64,000 nt of DNA from Agarivorans sp. TSD2052 (GTDB lineage: Bacteria > Pseudomonadota > Gammaproteobacteria > Enterobacterales > Celerinatantimonadaceae): NCBI RefSeq assembly GCF_023238625.1, contig NZ_CP096670.1, positions 3,793,501-3,857,500 of the forward strand, written 5' to 3'. This document shows, in pieces, positions 59,837 to 64,000 of this stretch. Below the pieces are notes generated by a model. That model did no database searches, was not told where the DNA came from, and worked only from the letters and a program-made list of their open reading frames with translations. Made by a program: the position numbers and the translations under genes. Positions within the stretch are counted from its first letter, which is position 1. The number at the start of each line of letters is the position of its first letter.

Positions 59837-60802
59837 ATGATGATACGCTTAAGCTTGTTAGTCATTTTCTCCGGCTTATTCTCTGGGCTTAGCCAAGCTG
59901 AACAACTCCGCTTTGAACGTAACGCAGGGCACTACGCCTACCTTTGGAATGACCAACAACATCAGCAACAGCAACTTCAATTTGAGCTACTCAACTATCC
60001 TCACAAACTCACCAAGTTTATCCAATACCGACCCAAACACGCACAGCAATACGTATTAGCTCAGCTCAAAACGAGTGTAAATAAGATTGATCCTAAACGC
60101 GCTCAAGTTAACTTTAGCAGCGACAATGGTCAGCTCAATTATCAATTAAAAGGTAATGACCAAGCCCTACTTAAGCAACTAGCAGCCAGCCTAAATGAAG
60201 AAATAAACCAGCATTATCAAGACTATTTAACACAACAGTACTTTGTAGAAAAAAAGACGGCTGATGGCCAAGTAGGAATCATGCCCGACCACAATCGGTT
60301 TGCCCATGAAAGCGCGCAATACCTGTTTAGTTGGTTGAGTAATAGTTTACATGCATTAGGTGATAAACAGTCCGATACTCGAGAAGTTACCAACTATTTA
60401 CTGGGTTTTGTTCAGTCGATTCCCTATAACCCCTTGCGATCGAGAGATAACTTACGCGGGGCTGGCTACCTTACACCCATTCAGGTCATTAGGAACAACC
60501 TAGGCGACTGTGACAGCAAAACGACTTTAATCGCTAGCGCTTTAAAGACCGTGTTCCCACGTTTAGATGTGGTCATTATTTATGTGCCCAATCATGCCTT
60601 ATTGGCGATATCCGTTGCGCCGCGAGCAGATGATGAAACCGTAGAGATAAACGGAAGAAAATACGTATTAGCTGAACCAACCGGACCAGCCTTATATAAG
60701 TTAGGAGAGGTAGCTAAAACCAGCGCCCAGTACATTCGCGCAGGCTTTTACACCTACCAACGAATGAACTGGACAGCACCGGAATTTAAGACAGAGAAGT
60801 AA
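59837..60802 (+). CDS. Exported protein with transglutaminase-like domain
   Basis: 321 residues with a signal peptide (RLSLLVIFSGLFSGLSQA, about 1-21). The N-terminal half is Gln-rich and unassigned. The C-terminal half shows a transglutaminase-like core: C225 in NLGDCDSKTTLIASAL, H253 in VPNHALLAI and an acidic third position around E280 in LAEPTGPA. Predicted periplasmic cysteine peptidase-like or amidase-like activity; no substrate is known. It lies 24 bases after leuA and its 3' end overlaps a convergent PilZ gene by 17 bases. Confidence 0.75.
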   Translation: MMIRLSLLVIFSGLFSGLSQAEQLRFERNAGHYAYLWNDQQHQQQQLQFELLNYPHKLTKFIQYRPKHAQQYVLAQLKTSVNKIDPKRAQVNFSSDNGQLNYQLKGNDQALLKQLAASLNEEINQHYQDYLTQQYFVEKKTADGQVGIMPDHNRFAHESAQYLFSWLSNSLHALGDKQSDTREVTNYLLGFVQSIPYNPLRSRDNLRGAGYLTPIQVIRNNLGDCDSKTTLIASALKTVFPRLDVVIIYVPNHALLAISVAPRADDETVEINGRKYVLAEPTGPALYKLGEVAKTSAQYIRAGFYTYQRMNWTAPEFKTEK

Positions 60803-61064
60803 ACTCAATCGCACAGTCGACATTCACATCACCGTTACAGCGAACGACTTTTCCTTTAGCGCTAAAGGGAGCGACACCTTCGCCACTAAGCGCGACTTCG
60901 ACCTCATCACCTAAAACTAGTTGCACCCCTTTTAGGCTAATCCCCATACCGGTAGCACTTAAGTCTTTACATACACCGGAATAGCTTTGCTGACCAACCC
61001 AAATCCGTAGTTCAGCATCAATCAACATACGGTGAAATGCACGTTTGTTTGCGTCTCCAATCAT
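60786..61064 (-). CDS. PilZ-domain c-di-GMP-binding protein
   Basis: Single-domain PilZ protein of 92 residues. Both binding elements are intact: RAFHR (R-x3-R, residues 8-12) and DLSATG (D-x-S-x2-G, about 34-39), so it should bind c-di-GMP. It starts 10 bases after the phoH-like gene stop and is likely co-transcribed. Effector function is unknown; single-domain PilZ proteins act as adaptors. Confidence 0.85.
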   Translation of the reverse strand: MIGDANKRAFHRMLIDAELRIWVGQQSYSGVCKDLSATGMGISLKGVQLVLGDEVEVALSGEGVAPFSAKGKVVRCNGDVNVDCAIEFTSLS

Positions 61065-61074
61065 CTTTTACCTT

Positions 61075-62460
61075 CTATAGTTTCTCTTCTGCAAATGAGG
61101 CTAAACGGCTCCTAACCACACCATTTAAGTAAACATTTGCACTGCCATCAAAATCTTTAAACCGCTCAACAATATAGGTTAAACCAGACGTAACCGCCGA
61201 CAAATAGTTACTGTCTATTTGCGCTAAGTTGCCACAGCATACCAATTTGGTTCCTTCTCCGCAGCGGGTAATAATGGTTTTAAGCTGAGAAGCCGTCAAA
61301 TTTTGACACTCATCTAAAAACACAAACGCATTCTGTATACTCCGCCCACGCATGAAATTGACCGATTTAAACTGAATATTGGCTTTTTCCATTATGTAGT
61401 TCATTGAGCCTGACATTGACTCATCATGTTTATGCAACACTTCTAGCGTATCGGTAATAGCCGCTAACCAAGGGGCCATCTTTTCTTCTTCGGTACCGGG
61501 TAAAAAACCAATTGATTCTGCTATTTCGGGGGTGTTTCTAGTGACAATAATTTTGTCGTAAATGCCTTTCTCCACGACCATTTCTAGTGCGGCAGCCATT
61601 GCTAACAAGGTTTTACCGCAGCCAGCAGGACCGGTTAGTATCACCAAATCGATACTCGGGTCTAGCAGTGCATCAAAGGCCATCCCTTGATAAATATTCT
61701 TGGGGTGAACTCCCCAAGCGTGTTTTGCCATTAAGCGTTCATAGCCAAGATCAAGCAACTCTACTTTTTGCTCATCTTTTTTCAGGACTCTGGCAGCGAA
61801 GCTTTTTGTATCATCGATAATGTATTGGTTAACATAACAAGGCCCAACTATTTCAGCGTCCACCACATGATGAGTATCACGTCCTTCTGAGCTACTATCG
61901 CAGTCTTTAACTCGGCCCCAAAAGCTGCCTTCAAATTCAACAAAACCCTTTGCCAGCAGACGTATATCATCAATTAGTTGGTCTGTTCGATAGTCTTCGA
62001 CCCGCTCTAAACCGGCGCCTTTCGCTTTAAGCCGCATATTGATGTCTTTAGTGACGAGGATGACTTCACGTGGTGCATATTTAGACTGCAAGTATAAAGC
62101 GGCGTTAATAATTCGGTTATCCGGCTCGTCATCGGTGAAGGTTTGTAGCTGTTTTTTCAGAGTATGATCAGCGAAGATAGCTACTTTACCGCTAACCTGG
62201 TTATCCGCTTCATTCTGTAACTGAATACCGTTAATAATTTGCTCGGGAGAGGCCGAGGCAAAAACATCTTCAAGCGAGCGTATCGCCACTCTAGCGTCAC
62301 GGCTCACATCTTTTTGTCTGTCTTTAATCCGGTCTAATTCTTCTAGTACCGTCATCGGAATGACTACATCGTGTTCTTGAAAAGAGTATATTGCGAGGGG
62401 TTCGTGCAGCAGCACATTGGTATCGAGAATGAACAGTTTACTTAGGGAATCATTTTCCAT
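61075..62460 (-). CDS. PhoH family protein with N-terminal PIN domain (PhoH2 type)
   Basis: PIN RNase fused to a PhoH P-loop ATPase; PhoH2 proteins are reported as RNA helicase/RNase enzymes. 461 residues with the ATG at 62460 (MENDSLSKLF), just after GGAGGG. The PIN domain (about 8-140) has its acidic residues (LDTN with D13, VLEELD, RDAR). The PhoH domain has Walker A GPAGCGKT at about 276-283 and Walker B-like FVFLDECQNL. It is followed by a PilZ gene and preceded by the rrn terminators. Confidence 0.9.
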   Translation of the reverse strand: MENDSLSKLFILDTNVLLHEPLAIYSFQEHDVVIPMTVLEELDRIKDRQKDVSRDARVAIRSLEDVFASASPEQIINGIQLQNEADNQVSGKVAIFADHTLKKQLQTFTDDEPDNRIINAALYLQSKYAPREVILVTKDINMRLKAKGAGLERVEDYRTDQLIDDIRLLAKGFVEFEGSFWGRVKDCDSSSEGRDTHHVVDAEIVGPCYVNQYIIDDTKSFAARVLKKDEQKVELLDLGYERLMAKHAWGVHPKNIYQGMAFDALLDPSIDLVILTGPAGCGKTLLAMAAALEMVVEKGIYDKIIVTRNTPEIAESIGFLPGTEEEKMAPWLAAITDTLEVLHKHDESMSGSMNYIMEKANIQFKSVNFMRGRSIQNAFVFLDECQNLTASQLKTIITRCGEGTKLVCCGNLAQIDSNYLSAVTSGLTYIVERFKDFDGSANVYLNGVVRSRLASFAEEKL

Positions 62461-62708
62461 ATTTGCCCTCCATAGGCCCATGGGTGATCTAAGAATCGTG
62501 CAAACTTCAATCTCAAGTTAAAACATCCTGTTCATGTTTACAAACTTTTCAGTGCAAGCACACAACTAGATGAACAATATTTAAACAAACATCCAGCGAA
62601 GCTATGCGTTAAGTCGCTAGGTTTTGTTGGTGTTATTTAATGTAGAGAAAAAATAGCCAGTCCCCTGCACCTAATTCTTATAACCAAGCAGCGATTTATT
62701 TAAGGCAT
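62461..62708. other. Gene-free region between phoH-like gene and the rrn terminators
   Basis: About 250 bases, A/T-rich, that must contain the phoH-PilZ promoter on the minus strand. Several TTG-like -35 candidates are present but none pairs convincingly with a -10 box. No reading frame with a ribosome-binding site was found. Confidence 0.5.
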
Positions 62709-62738
62709 AAAAAAAGCCTATCCCTTAGGATAGGCCTT
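62709..62738 (-). terminator. Distal rrn operon terminator
   Basis: GCCTATCC / GGATAGGC (62716-62723 with 62728-62735) with a 4-base loop, followed on the minus strand by seven T then ATGCC. It is the second of two terminators behind the 5S gene. Confidence 0.88.
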
Positions 62739-62867
62739 CTCTAAATAGGTGCGCAGCATAGCGGCTTTCACTTCAGCCTGAAAAAGCATGCTTATCTATG
62801 GCTATCTATGGCCATCGACTCAGCATGGTAGCCTGTGGCTAAAAGCCTGTGACTAAATCTCAGGCAT

Positions 62868-62897
62868 AAAAAAACCCTGCTCATAGAGCAGGGCTTT
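62868..62897 (-). terminator. Proximal rrn operon terminator
   Basis: CCCTGCTC / GAGCAGGG (62875-62882 with 62886-62893) with a 3-base loop, followed on the minus strand by seven T then ATGCC. It begins a few bases after the 5S rRNA 3' end. Confidence 0.92.
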
Positions 62898-62905
62898 TTA
62901 TTTGG

Positions 62906-63024
62906 AGCCTGGCAGTGACCTACTTTCACATGGGGAGACCCCACACTATCATCGGCGCAGTTGCGTTTCACTTCTGAGTTCGGCATGGGTTCAGGTGGGT
63001 CCACAACGCTATTGCCACCAGGCA
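62906..63024 (-). rRNA. rrf: 5S ribosomal RNA
   Basis: Minus-strand sequence begins TGCCTGG and ends CCAGGC, forming the terminal helix, with internal blocks CCATGCCGAACTCAGAAGTG and GATAGTGTGGGG characteristic of gammaproteobacterial 5S. Length about 119. Ends are set by pairing of the terminal helix and may be off by a base or two. Confidence 0.95.
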
Positions 63025-63135
63025 AAAACTTGTTGTCTTTAACATTCGAAAAAGCTGAAAACATCCCACGAGTATAACAAGTACTCTTGGTCATAAAAAA
63101 TAAGATGTCTATAAGCAACACCACTTGGGTGTTGT
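63025..63135 (-). other. 23S-5S spacer with processing hairpin
   Basis: The 111-base spacer holds no tRNA. Near the 23S end CAACACC (63116-63122) pairs with GGTGTTG (63128-63134) as a perfect 7-bp stem, and GAGTA/TACTC (63070-63086) forms a second smaller one. These are likely RNase processing structures. Confidence 0.6.

Positions 63136-64000
<865 letters not shown>

Noticed and set aside
62792..63124. Minus-strand frame of 110 codons overlapping the 5S gene
   Set aside because: It reads through 5S rRNA, its spacer and a terminator, so it is not a protein gene.

Overview
The window is an uninterrupted stretch of gammaproteobacterial core chromosome. Gene content and order (petAB, rpsI-rplM, zapE/zapG, degQ-degS, mla, kdsD-lpt-rpoN-ptsN-rapZ-npr, mgtE, tldD/pmbA, mreBCD, a full msh locus, ilvIH, leuA) match marine Alteromonadales and Vibrionales. 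An Agarivorans-, Shewanella- or Vibrio-like genome is the best guess; the genus cannot be fixed from these data. I saw no transposase, phage gene, CRISPR array, tRNA or compositional break.

Layout. 1-3760 (minus): cytochrome b (runs off the left edge) and Rieske protein of the bc1 complex, then S9, L13 and the divisome ATPase ZapE. 3868-6910 (plus): ZapG and the periplasmic proteases DegQ and DegS. 6894-11421 (minus): MurA, IbaG and the MlaBCDEF phospholipid-transport operon. 11569-20765 (plus): YrbG, KdsD, KdsC, LptC, LptA, LptB, RpoN, Hpf, PtsN, RapZ, NPr and MgtE, i.e. Kdo synthesis, LPS export, sigma-54 and the nitrogen PTS. 20796-33413 (minus, except darP): PmbA, TldD, a nitrilase, YhdP, RNase G, Maf and MreDCB. 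33593-50776 (minus): complete MSHA type IV pilus locus, mshI to mshQ. 50945-55196 (minus): CsrD and acetolactate synthase III. 55478-57261 (minus): a PAP2 phosphatase, an MJ1255/VC2487-type glycosyltransferase and an unrecognised 51-residue acidic protein. Then a putative nucleoside-diphosphate-sugar epimerase-like protein (minus), leuA and a transglutaminase-like exported protein (plus), a PilZ protein and PIN-PhoH ATPase (minus), and the 3' end of an rrn operon on the minus strand: partial 23S, 5S and two tandem terminators.

Themes. Most genes build or maintain the envelope: peptidoglycan (murA, mreBCD), outer-membrane lipid asymmetry (mla, yhdP), LPS (kds, lpt), quality control (degQ, degS) and a surface pilus. 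Cyclic-di-GMP recurs: MshE carries an MshEN domain, CsrD is a degenerate GGDEF-EAL protein, and there is an intact PilZ protein.

Novelty. Nearly everything belongs to well-known families in a conserved order. The best candidates for undescribed biology are the PAP2-glycosyltransferase-microprotein operon, the lectin-like N-terminal half of MshQ, the PhoH-PilZ pair, and several intercistronic RNA hairpins. No clearly new defence or mobile system is visible.
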